Both the position numbers and the translations under genes were made by a program. 64,000 nucleotides of DNA, from assembly GCA_001600355.1 (NCBI GenBank), contig BCJU01000001.1, positions 5,146,013 through 5,210,012 of the forward strand, given 5' to 3'. The notes beneath the pieces were generated by a model that did no database searches, was not told the DNA's origin, and saw only the letters and a program-made list of their open reading frames with translations. The DNA comes from Meira nashicola (lineage: Eukaryota; Basidiomycota; Exobasidiomycetes; Exobasidiales; Brachybasidiaceae). Of this stretch, positions 54,363 to 62,303 are shown piece after piece (the stretch's first letter is position 1; every line of letters begins with the position of its first letter).

Positions 54363-54914
54363 TTAACATTTTGCTTTTTTATCTTTTGAACGCAAAAGCT
54401 GTGTATACTTCTTCTTTTTTAACTTAAATTCTTCATATTTCTTTGGATCACTTTTCGTTTTTTGATATCGTTTTTGTGCTGCTAAACGCTTTTTTTCTTT
54501 TTGAATAGCTAATACTTCAGGTCTTGTCTTTAATGCGTCTCTGTACCGTTTACCTCTTTCTCGATCTTTTCTTCTATAATGTTCTACGCTCTTTCTTGTT
54601 CGTATTTTCTTAATGGTGACCTGTTTAGGTGAATTTTGAGTATCTTCCTTATTACTAAGATTTTCTAGTTCAAGCGGTTGAACATCAAAATATTGACTTG
54701 GTATACTATGTTGTTGTTGTTGTTGTTTGGCGATTGAGTTTCTATCTGGTGACAAATTTAGGAAACTATCAACATCAAAGTCGGATGTATCTGAGGAGGT
54801 GCCTTGTAACACTCCTGTAAGATAGATCAATGGAATAAATAATAACAGCATCATTTTAGTGAAAAATGCATTATTATATGATAATTTCATAGTTGCAAAA
54901 GAATTCATAGTCAT
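54363..54914 (-). CDS. array member 9: secreted, WLNLS-type (SFLNLS), intronless
   Basis: Single exon, 183 residues from ATG 54914. Other in-frame ATGs at 54908, 54890 and 54854 would shorten the leader before the hydrophobic core MMLLLFIPLIYLTGVLQG. Motif FDVDSFLNLSPDRN, a Gln run (QQQQQ) in the linker, and a basic half with units ALKTRPEVLAIQKEKKRLAA and TKSDPKKYEEFKLKKKKY. No intron interrupts the linker-basic boundary (KKIRTRKSVEHYRRKDRE), so this copy may have lost it. CGGGGC lies 112 bases upstream of 54914. Confidence 0.75.
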   Translation of the reverse strand: MTMNSFATMKLSYNNAFFTKMMLLLFIPLIYLTGVLQGTSSDTSDFDVDSFLNLSPDRNSIAKQQQQQHSIPSQYFDVQPLELENLSNKEDTQNSPKQVTIKKIRTRKSVEHYRRKDRERGKRYRDALKTRPEVLAIQKEKKRLAAQKRYQKTKSDPKKYEEFKLKKKKYTQLLRSKDKKAKC

Positions 54915-55025
54915 ATGAAATAAAAGATGTTCTGGAAGCGAATTTATAATTGTGTAGAAGTAGAAGAAAACGTATGCAAAAGAAATCAATAAGAAGATCT
55001 GCGGATAATTGCGGATGATTATCAA

Positions 55026-55031
55026 GCCCCG
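55026..55031 (-). promoter_or_regulatory. CGGGGC element upstream of array member 9
   Basis: ACGGGGCTTGATAAT on the gene strand, 112 bases before the preferred start. Confidence 0.6.
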
Positions 55032-55081
55032 TCTGCTCATCATAGGTTTGCTGTGAAACAATCCGGTGTTACAACGTCTTT

Positions 55082-55716
55082 CTATTCTATATTGCTAGCT
55101 TTTTGTAGCTCCTTTTGTTTCTTGTTCTTTACACGAATTCTTTGTGAACTTATACGAGCTTTTTCTAAACGTTCAGCATATCTTTGTGGATTACTCTTGA
55201 TTTGTTCATATACTGCCCTATCATATTTACTTCTACTCCGTTTAAATTCTAAAGCAGAAATTGGATCTTTCATCTTTCTTTCTTTGTATTTTCTCTTACG
55301 TTCGCATTCTTTCATTCTGATCTTTTCATTCTCTTCGGGTGTCTGAAAATAAAGATATATTTTAGCATGTGTAAAATCTGCTATGATTTCATCAAAAAAC
55401 TTACTCGACTTTTCCGTTTAAGACGATACCTCTGCCACCTGCTTAAACCGTCTTTTTCTCTATTTTTAGATCTTCTTCCTGCTTTTCTTTTTGTAGCAAC
55501 ATTGGAAATGTTTTGCTTTTCAGTAGTTTGGCTATGAATCTCCAATTGATTTAAAGTATGGCTGTTTCCAAGCAAACCAGGCCGAATCTCTGTATCGCTG
55601 AAAGCTGATAAGTTTAAAAATGAATCTACGTTGAATTCACTCTCACTGGAAGAATCGATTGATGAATTAACGTTGCAAAGAAATAAAAGAAGTAGACCTA
55701 TAATCACATTGAGCAT
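55082..55716 (-). CDS. array member 10: secreted, WLNLS-type (SFLNLS), basic tail
   Basis: Exons 55716-55405 and 55342-55082 (190 residues), 62-nt phase-0 intron (GTAAGT donor, TTTTCAG acceptor). Signal peptide MLNVIIGLLLLFLCNVNS, then an acidic Ser stretch and FNVDSFLNLSAFSDTE, very close to member 9. The linker ends in a basic run KRKAGRRSKNREKDG. Exon 2 begins TPEENEKIRMKECERKRKY and has two repeat units (KMKDPISALEFKRSRSKYDR, IKSNPQRYAERLEKARISSQ). Promoter element 94 bases upstream. Confidence 0.82.
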
Positions 55717-55809
55717 TCTTATATAGGTTGAGCAATGATAGAGTATTTAAAAAAGAGAGTATTCTCGGATATTTAAACGATGCTAAGGTGTAGCAAAAGT
55801 GGTAACTGT

Positions 55810-55815
55810 GCCCCG
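55810..55815 (-). promoter_or_regulatory. CGGGGC element upstream of array member 10
   Basis: CGGGGCACAGTTACC on the gene strand, 94 bases before the start; TTTAAATA occurs further toward the gene. Confidence 0.62.
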
Positions 55816-55867
55816 AAACGCATGTCGTATGATATCAAATGAGGTTGTAGATGATAAACATTATTCA

Positions 55868-56624
55868 TTAGAACATATACTGGATACAAAGAAAGAGGGA
55901 TATAGCATGATGTCGTTCTGGAGTATTCTCCTCTGCAAGTCTTTTTCGTTTTTTAGCTTTGTACTTATTACGATAACCTTGATTCTTTTCTTTTTGCTTT
56001 TTTTCTAATTCAGGATCTTGTTCGAATTTTTGTGAAAGTTTATTGTTATACCTCTCACGATAAATTCTTTGTTTTGCGTTTTGTATTTCTATCCTTTTAG
56101 GATCTTTTGCAATCTTTTTTCTGTACGTTTCACTATGTTTTCTATGTCGTTTTTGATATTCTTCAAGTGAGATTGGATTACTTTTAGCTTTTTCCCTATA
56201 TCTTTGTGAAGCACTTTGATGTTGAAGTTTTCTACGTTTAGCTTTTTCTGGATCTTTTATCTGTATAAACAAGTTTACTTAATCAGCTGGGAAGTACAAA
56301 AAATTGATTTATTTATTGACTTACTGTTTGATCTGGATTCTTTGTCGCTTTCCGTTTCTTAGAAGAGGATTCTTTCCTCTCTTCTGAATCAGATGTAGGA
56401 CTTGGAACTTCATTTGCACCATTGCGAGATTTGATAACAGATTGAACTGTATAACCCTGTGAAGAGGTAGAAATATGAACGCCTCCCGATTGTTCAGCCG
56501 CTAAATGGCTTGGAGTAGAAAGTATCAATTCTAGATCAGGAATATCTTTTGTTGTTCTGACATACTTTGAATAGATGATGAATATGAAAAGAAATCGAAT
56601 ATGAAACAGTAAAAGTGACGTCAT
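55868..56624 (-). CDS. array member 11: secreted, LxLxL-type, longest basic tail
   Basis: Exons 56624-56325 and 56260-55868 (230 residues), 64-nt phase-0 intron (GTAAGT donor, TTATACAG acceptor). Signal peptide core SLLLFHIRFLFIFIIYS; motif IPDLELILSTP; Ser/Thr-rich linker; basic KKRKATKN. Exon 2 has at least four repeat units of about 25 residues, e.g. RYREKAKSNPISLEEYQKRH, TYRKKIAKDPKRIEIQNAKQ and KFEQDPELEKKQKEKN. It ends in an unusual hydrophobic tail (HHAISLFLCIQYMF) absent from relatives, perhaps through loss of an earlier stop. Promoter element 109 bases upstream. Confidence 0.78.
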
Positions 56625-56732
56625 TTCACCAGGTAAAAGTATGATTGAGGATAAGATGAGGAGGCTGCTATAATTTGCTTTTGATCCTCACTATTTTACC
56701 AAAATGCGTACACAGTTTGAAAAAAAGGTTAA

Positions 56733-56738
56733 GCCCCG
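56733..56738 (-). promoter_or_regulatory. CGGGGC element upstream of array member 11
   Basis: ACGGGGCTTAACC on the gene strand, 109 bases before the start. Confidence 0.6.
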
Positions 56739-56779
56739 TAAACATTTCATTGGGATCAAAATTTGATAAGTTTACATAA

Positions 56780-57307
56780 TCAAATATTCTTTACTATCGA
56801 ATCTTTAGCAGCTTCTAACTTTTTCTTAAGCTTTTTTGCCTCATGCTTTCGTTTTTCCATTTTCCTTTGATGAGCAAGCTTGATAGGATTTAAAGATACT
56901 TTCTTTCTATATCTCTTATTGGATTCTCTTTTGGCCTCTAAAAATTCTTTATATTTATTTTCGTCTTGCTTTTTATCTTCTACGAATTTTTTACTAGCTT
57001 TACGAAGTGATTCTCTTCTACGTCTTATTGATTCATTATGAGATATAAGTCGAGGCCTTCCGATTTTATTAAAATGTTCTGTTTGTTGAATGTCAGAGTT
57101 GGTAAGAATAGCTTGTGAGCTGCTAGGAAGGTGATTTTCTGATGGCAGTTGAGTCGGCTCCCTATTCCTTTGACCGGGTGGAGCAAGTCGGAGTTCTAAA
57201 TCTATTTCATACTTTTTCTTTCCAGGCTGAGCTTGAGTATTGGAGTTTAGTTGCATCAGACAGAAAAACACCATAACCCAGCAAAGCTGAAATGATAATA
57301 CGAGCAT
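56780..57307 (-). CDS. array member 12: secreted, LxLxL-type, intronless
   Basis: Single exon, 175 residues. Signal peptide core VLSFQLCWVMVFFCLMQL, cleavage near NTQA. Motif EIDLELRLAPPG, the canonical form of the class (LxLxL plus APPG). Polar linker with GRPRLISHNESIRRRRE, then basic repeats VEDKKQDENKYKEFLEAKRE and YRKKVSLNPIKLAHQRKMEK. No intron at the usual boundary, so either lost here or never gained. A TGGGGC element followed by TATATATA lies 96 bases upstream. Candidate effector by inference. Confidence 0.83.
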   Translation of the reverse strand: MLVLSFQLCWVMVFFCLMQLNSNTQAQPGKKKYEIDLELRLAPPGQRNREPTQLPSENHLPSSSQAILTNSDIQQTEHFNKIGRPRLISHNESIRRRRESLRKASKKFVEDKKQDENKYKEFLEAKRESNKRYRKKVSLNPIKLAHQRKMEKRKHEAKKLKKKLEAAKDSIVKNI

Positions 57308-57402
57308 GATTGAGGATTCCAGGTTTTAGCAATAAGAGAAGTAAGTATCTATGTTAATGGAATTTGTTATTATTTTGATATATTGTACTTTGTGTATATA
57401 TA

Positions 57403-57408
57403 GCCCCA
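57403..57408 (-). promoter_or_regulatory. TGGGGC element with TATATATA upstream of array member 12
   Basis: Gene strand reads TTGGGGCTATATATACAC; GGGGC core directly abuts a TATA-box sequence, 96 bases before the start. Confidence 0.6.
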
Positions 57409-57507
57409 ATTCATTTTTATTGATTGATTAAACACTGCATTTCGGCGTAGACTGTATATTACATTTTAAAAGCAGAATTTATCACTCATTACATCAAATT
57501 GAAGTTG

Positions 57508-58078
57508 TTATTCTTGCTTCTTTTTAAGCTTTTCAGCTGCTTCTTGCCGTTTTCGTGCAACATATGCAGCTCTATTGACTCTCTTACGTAATCTCAATTG
57601 TGCCATTTTCCCTGAGTATTGAGCAATATTTTTACGATATTTTTGATTTGTTTCTTTTCTTTTTTTACAATATTCTTCGTGTGTTTTTTGATCACTTTTC
57701 ATTTTAGCTATATAACGATTTGTACTTAATAGATTCTGTGTTCTTCTTATTTTTATCTCAATTGGATCCTAGAGATCAGGAAAGGCAAAAAAGATAAGCT
57801 TCTTTCACGCTCTGTATTAATAGTTTACGTTTGCTTACCTCTATTTTGAGTGTAAAGTCGTGCTTTCGCTTTTTGCCCTTAGATTTATCGGGAGGGGAAA
57901 CATTTATGGGGGGCATAAGACTCGGCTCAGAGTTTGCAATAGGCTGTAGGCTTGTTGATTCACTGCCTGGCGGAGCCAGACTTAAATTTAAGTCTATTCG
58001 GTCTTCTTCATTAACTGGTTTGCTGTAAGTATAAGCGCTGAGAAGAGTGATAAGAAAGATAGACTGAAATAACTTCAT
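57508..58078 (-). CDS. array member 13: secreted, DLNLSL/EAR-type, basic tail
   Basis: Exons 58078-57839 and 57768-57508 (166 residues), 70-nt phase-0 intron (GTAAGC donor, GATCTCTAG acceptor). Signal peptide MKLFQSIFLITLLSAYTYS, then RIDLNLSLAPPG, which fits both plant EAR consensus forms in their leucine part (LxLxL and a DLN start). Pro/Ser linker, then KGKKRKHDFTLKIE. Exon 2 begins DPIEIKIRRTQNLLSTNRYI and carries KMKSDQKTHEEYCKKRKE and VNRAAYVARKRQEAAEK. The upstream element is a one-base variant, CGAGGC near 58133. Its start region is divergent from member 14. Confidence 0.82.
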
Positions 58079-58232
58079 TGTACTTGGTTGAGTGTTGGGG
58101 GTAAAGGCATTGCTCTTGCGTACACAAATAAAGCCTCGACTTTATCATTCATTGCTGTGCACACATACACTCAATATTTAGAGAACATAAATATGAAAAA
58201 GATGCTTGAAACAATCATCATTACAACAAAAA

Positions 58233-58936
58233 ATGATCAGAATGATAAGCATTTTAGCTTGTATCTTGCTGGCTTTCTTTCCTTTCGTAGTTATTTGTGG
58301 CAATACCGAAGAAGAAAATTTATCAACTACTCCTAAGATTGATTTGGAATTAAGACTTTCGCCTTATCAACGAAGTGCTATCACTCAATCTTCTTCTTTA
58401 AATACTGGCGAACAAACAAGTCATACAACCAACACTGACCATCAAATACCTCAATTATTGATTAAGAATTCTCAACATAGACTCTTAACAGATGAACAAA
58501 GGAGAGACGGAGTTGGTAAACCGAGTAAAAAAGTACTTCTTGATCGATTCAAGATGCGGCAACAGCGAGAGGAAATAGTAAAAGCAGTGAGTATTTTATT
58601 AAAATGTTTTGTTAATAAGCTATATTATTATTTAAAACTTACTTCTTTCAACATTGAAAGGGCGGAGAAATTTTAAAACAACATAGACTTAAAAAAACTG
58701 AATATATGAGAACATATAGAGAAAAACAACGAAGTGATCCTTCAAAAAGTCAAAAATTTAACGATCAAGCAAGTGAACAGAATAAAAAGTATATGGAAGG
58801 ACTTAAAAAACGTCCTGAAGCTTATGAAAGAAGAAAAGAATTAAAAAGAATCTCTGAGCGAAAACGTAAGCAGAGAATCAAATTACAAAGACAGCAGCTG
58901 AAACAACAGCAGCAAAAAGAGGGGCAACAAAAATGA
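58233..58936 (+). CDS. array member 14: secreted, LxLxL-type, basic tail (first plus-strand member)
   Basis: Exons 58233-58586 and 58661-58936 (209 residues), 74-nt phase-0 intron (GTGAGT donor, TTGAAAG acceptor). Signal peptide core MISILACILLAFFPFVVICG; motif KIDLELRLSPY; Ser/Thr/Gln linker with an NxT site; exon 1 ends RMKxRQQREE-type basic residues (FKMRQQREEIVKA). Exon 2: GGEILKQHRLKKTEYMRTYR, then YREKQRSDPSKSQKFNDQA and EGLKKRPEAYERRKELKRI, ending in a Gln/Lys run. No GGGGC core in the divergent region, only GGGGGT near 58096. Confidence 0.8.
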
Positions 58937-58994
58937 TGATAAGCTTCCTATTTTTGATGCAAGGCACTTTTATGCGAACATGAAAACAATAAAG

Positions 58995-59000
58995 CGGGGC
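58995..59000 (+). promoter_or_regulatory. CGGGGC element upstream of array member 15
   Basis: GCGGGGCTTAATTAG, 102 bases before ATG 59102 and 120 before ATG 59120. Confidence 0.6.
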
Positions 59001-59101
59001 TTAATTAGAAAAGTGACGCAATTCATCAAACTCCAACATGAAAAGTTCATTATCAGTATAATTTGTTCTTTATCATTTCTTTTTACTCCTTCTTACCTTG
59101 A

Positions 59102-59824
59102 ATGCATTCTCATAAATCAATGTTTCGAAAGTGTTGCATCATACTGCTGTCATTTTTTATACTAAATTACACAACAAATGCAGTCAGTGATGTTGATGAA
59201 GAATGGATCAATTCAGTGATTCGCGATAGTCCACACAGGCAATTAGTAAATTATGAATCAAATACTAAACATGAACCTGAAAAGGTACAAACAACACATT
59301 AAGCTCAACAATATAAGAAGCCGGATCGATCACATGATGAAAGTGTTACAAAATCAAAACTCTCGAACGAAAAGGTCCGAGAGCAAACTCGTCTTCGGGT
59401 ACAAAAACATCGTCAAGCATTAAAAGAAATAGGGCAAGTATCTTCTAAATTACCATCACTCCAACATAGCACCAAAACGGAACACTCCGATCGACCTCCC
59501 GCTAGTTCAATGAATGTTAAAAAATCAAAAGAATTTATTCGAGAGCAAAATCGAGTTCGAGTACAAAAGTTTCGTGAAAAACTTAAACAAGCAGGACCAA
59601 AAACTGTTGAAATATATAAGGAACAACAAAGGATATACCATCGAAACTACGTTCAAAACCTTTTAAACGATCCTGAAAAGCTTAAAAAACGTAAAGAAAT
59701 GAATAAACGGCATCATAGAAGTGCATGGAATAAAATTAAAAACGATAAAGTTGGTTATGCTTTTTATAAAAAGAGACAAAGTGAATTACTTCAAAAGCGA
59801 AAGAAAAAGAAAGCAGAGCAATAA
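59102..59824 (+). pseudogene. array member 15: WLNLS-related with in-frame stop (pseudogene or 72-nt intron)
   Basis: The frame is open from 59102 to 59824 except for TAA at 59300-59302. Signal peptide MFRKCCIILLSFFILNYTTN (ATG 59120; ATG 59102 also possible), then VDEEWINSVIRDSP, like VDAWLATVILDSP of member 16. Either the TAA is a disabling mutation or it lies in an intron 59246-59317 (GTAAAT donor, ACAATATAAG acceptor), which at 72 nt equals the commonest intron length here but is not at the usual position. The second part holds a duplicated basic unit (VREQTRLRVQKHRQALKEIG near 59375, IREQNRVRVQKFREKLKQAG near 59536) and further repeats. Confidence 0.62.
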
Positions 59825-59874
59825 AAAAAAGGATCAAATCTAAAATACTTGTTCATGTGTACAAGCCCAATAAA

Positions 59875-59880
59875 GGGGCG
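59875..59880 (+). promoter_or_regulatory. GGGGCG element upstream of array member 16
   Basis: AAAGGGGCGTTACTGG, about 79 bases before the start at 59954. Confidence 0.57.
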
Positions 59881-59953
59881 TTACTGGAAAATAGATTGTA
59901 TGTAATTTTGGTTGAAATGAAGATAAATTTCATAGCCTCTTCCTCACTCCATC

Positions 59954-60724
59954 ATGCACCTGTCAAATACGAGATTGATTTATATTGTCTTACTCTACTA
60001 CATTATCACGTTTTATTCCATAAGCACTACTGATGATGATGTAGATGCATGGCTCGCAACAGTCATCTTAGATAGTCCTGGGAGTGGGGATTCAAAGGAA
60101 GATCATTCAATTCATAATTCTTTGCAAAGCTCTTCTAGAGCACCCTTTCTTTCTTCTGGGAATGTTATAAGCAAGGAAAACGACCTATTCGTGAATCAGG
60201 GTAAACGAAAAACCACTGAAACCAATGCAGAGAATGAAGGACGTACAGAGATAAGATCGAAATCAACGAAAAAGCGTCAGAAGTTGACAGAATCAAATAC
60301 GGAATCAATAAAAGGACATAATGAAGAACAACATCAATACACGAATAAACACTACGAAAAGATTCGTAATGATCCTAAATTATTTAAAGAACATAAAGAT
60401 AAACAAAAGCAATATAGAGAAAAGCACGAAAAAAAGATTAATAGTGACCCTAAATTACTAGAAGAACATAAAGAGAGACAAAAGCAATACCAAAAAAAGT
60501 ACGATCAAAAGATTCATAGTGATCCTAAATTGCTAAAAGACTTTAAAGAACGATCTCAATTTCGTTCTCGACGAGCATATCAACGATTACTAAGCGATAA
60601 AAATGTTTATGCAGCATTTAGAGAAAAGAAAACAATTTATGCAAGAGAGAGAAGACGTAAAATTGCTTTAGCTCGCATGATGAACGCAAACGATATTGAT
60701 AAAAAGCATTCGGGGCAATCATGA
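59954..60724 (+). CDS. array member 16: secreted, WLxxxxxDSP-type, intronless, with tandem 25-residue repeats
   Basis: Single exon, 256 residues, the longest member. Signal peptide core LIYIVLLYYIITFYSIS; motif DVDAWLATVILDSP, shared with member 15. A long Ser/Asn/Glu linker ends in STKKRQKLTES. Residues 128-227 are four tandem 25-residue units, the first three clearly alike: YEKIRNDPKLFKEHKDKQK, EKKINSDPKLLEEHKERQK, DQKIHSDPKLLKDFKERS; the fourth is degenerate. The same unit underlies the tail of all array members. The last codons (TCG GGG CAA TCA TGA) overlap the CGGGGC element of the next gene. Confidence 0.83.
   Translation: MHLSNTRLIYIVLLYYIITFYSISTTDDDVDAWLATVILDSPGSGDSKEDHSIHNSLQSSSRAPFLSSGNVISKENDLFVNQGKRKTTETNAENEGRTEIRSKSTKKRQKLTESNTESIKGHNEEQHQYTNKHYEKIRNDPKLFKEHKDKQKQYREKHEKKINSDPKLLEEHKERQKQYQKKYDQKIHSDPKLLKDFKERSQFRSRRAYQRLLSDKNVYAAFREKKTIYARERRRKIALARMMNANDIDKKHSGQS
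60335..60634 (+). repeat. four tandem 75-bp units encoding a 25-residue basic repeat
   Basis: Units start at 60335, 60410, 60485 and 60560. Units 1-3 share Q-Y, K-x-x-x-K-I, S/N-D-P-K-L and K-E/D-R/K; unit 4 keeps only the spacing, the SD core and basic positions. This is the best-preserved example of the array's basic module. Confidence 0.85.
60711..60716 (+). promoter_or_regulatory. CGGGGC element upstream of array member 17, inside the preceding coding region
   Basis: CATTCGGGGCAATCATGA: the element is within the last codons of member 16, 84 bases before the start of member 17. Confidence 0.6.
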
Positions 60725-60794
60725 TGGATTTTAATCTTACACTTTATCTTTAAATAATCAGATATCCTTCCTTTCTATAGCTACTATCATCGTC

Positions 60795-61388
60795 ATGTTT
60801 GAGAGTACTGCATGCTTCACACTTTGTTTGTTTCTGTTTCACTTGTTTGTATCGTGTTTATGTTCTTTAAAGCATGATCCTATCGATCTCGAATTAAGAC
60901 TTGGCTTGAATCCTATGTCAAATCAATCTCCAGTCCAATCTGTACAAGTTGAAATATCAAAAAAGGAAAAGAATAAAAGAGACAGACTTGACTATAAACC
61001 TACAAAACTTCTTCAAAAAGACTCAAACAGGGCAAGTAAACGAGAGAGCCAAAGACGTCATAGAGTTCGAATCAAAGAAAGTGTAAGTATGATTATACAG
61101 TTTTTAAAAGATTATACAGCTGAACACCTCGATATCCTTCATTAGGGACCAGAGGAAATTGAAGAAGAACGTAAAAAACAACGTCAATATGCTGCCAATG
61201 CGCTTAAGAGAATTCAAATGAATCCTGAAGCTCATGCAGCATACAAACAAAGATTTAAAGATTATCGTCAAAAGAAAAAGGTTTTATATCAGAATGATCC
61301 AAAAGCAAAAGAAGCAGCAAGAATAAAAAAAAACATAAAACTGATCTGGTTTATGAAGCAAAACGAAAGCTTAAACGCCAACAAATAA
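60795..61388 (+). CDS. array member 17: secreted, LxLxL-type, basic tail, possible frameshift
   Basis: Exons 60795-61082 and 61146-61388 (176 residues), 63-nt phase-0 intron (GTAAGT donor, CTTCATTAG acceptor). Signal peptide core CFTLCLFLFHLFVSCLCS; motif PIDLELRLGLNP; exon 1 ends SQRRHRVRIKES. Exon 2 opens GPEEIEEERKKQRQYAANAL, then IQMNPEAHAAYKQRFKDYRQ. After a run of nine A at about 61325-61333 the frame ends in WFMKQNESLNANK, unlike relatives, while the next frame gives a Lys/Arg-rich end (VYEAKRKLKRQQ) stopping at 61426. A one-base slip in the A run, real or a sequencing error, is likely. Confidence 0.76.
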
Positions 61389-61461
61389 AATCAGAGTCTA
61401 TACAGATGCTTAGTGATCATAAATGATTAGCACAGCATAAAAACAATATGCAAAATCACTC

Positions 61462-61467
61462 GGGGCA
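61462..61467 (+). promoter_or_regulatory. CGGGGC element upstream of array member 18
   Basis: CACTCGGGGCACATACC, 100 bases before the start at 61563. Confidence 0.6.
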
Positions 61468-61562
61468 CATACCTACTTACACAAACTGTTATATTCACTT
61501 ACGTCTCAAAATTATTCGGTTTTCTCTCACTACAAGCATCATCATTCTGAGCGGGAGCTAGA

Positions 61563-62072
61563 ATGAGTAAACCCTTTATCTGTTTGATCTGTTTAGTCTT
61601 TATTATCATTGTATATGGCGGAAACGATTCTGTTGACTTAGAATTAAGGTTAGCAGTAGGTAACTCTAATCCAACTTCGGACCCTATAACACCAATCAAT
61701 GAAACAAATTCTAAAGATAACAGCCTTGATAATAATTCATCAGAAGTAGTTACCAAACCCAAAAGAAGAGGTCGTAAAAAGTCTATCGTACCAATTTCTG
61801 GCGCAGAACGACAAAGAATTCGTAGAAAACGTATTCAAGAACGTGTGAGTATAAAAGGTAATTTAGTAAAAGAAGAGTGTGAAATAGTCTAACCACCTTA
61901 ATAAATATCTCAGGGACCAAAAGCGATCAAAGAAGAGAAGGAAAAACAGAGAGAATATCAAGCACGACGTCGAATGAAAGTACAAAGTGATCCGAAAACA
62001 CATGCTGCTTACAAAGCAAATCAAAGAAAGTTTTATCAATTGAGAAAGTTGAAGAATCATAATCAACAGTAG
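61563..62072 (+). CDS. array member 18: secreted, LxLxL-type, shortest member
   Basis: Exons 61563-61844 and 61914-62072 (146 residues), 69-nt phase-0 intron (GTGAGT donor, AATATCTCAG acceptor). Signal peptide core FICLICLVFIIIVYGG; motif SVDLELRLAVG; Asn/Asp-rich linker, then KPKRRGRKKSIVP, which resembles an AT-hook (RGRKK). Exon 1 ends RIRRKRIQER. Exon 2 begins GPKAIKEEKEKQREYQARRR and has the repeat core KVQSDPKTHAAYKANQRKFY. Only about two repeat units are present. Promoter element 100 bases upstream. Confidence 0.82.
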
Positions 62073-62216
62073 GTAAACATTTTTTTCATACACCTTATCG
62101 GGTGAACAAGAAATGTTCTATTGTCATTCTTCCGTAGTTATCAGATGTGGAAAATGCACAATCACCGCTATCAAGATAAAAGTATGATAGTTAATGCACT
62201 TGTTTAGCATAGTTTT

Positions 62217-62222
62217 CGGGGC
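62217..62222 (+). promoter_or_regulatory. CGGGGC element plus TATA-like sequence upstream of array member 19
   Basis: TTTCGGGGCGTCAACTC, then CTATATAATAA 11 bases on; element is 82 bases before the start at 62304. Confidence 0.66.
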
Positions 62223-62303
62223 GTCAACTCTAGCTATATAATAATTCGATCTTTTCTTCCATTGACTGCATAATTTACATTCATTCCCTTGTCATCACTC
62301 GAC

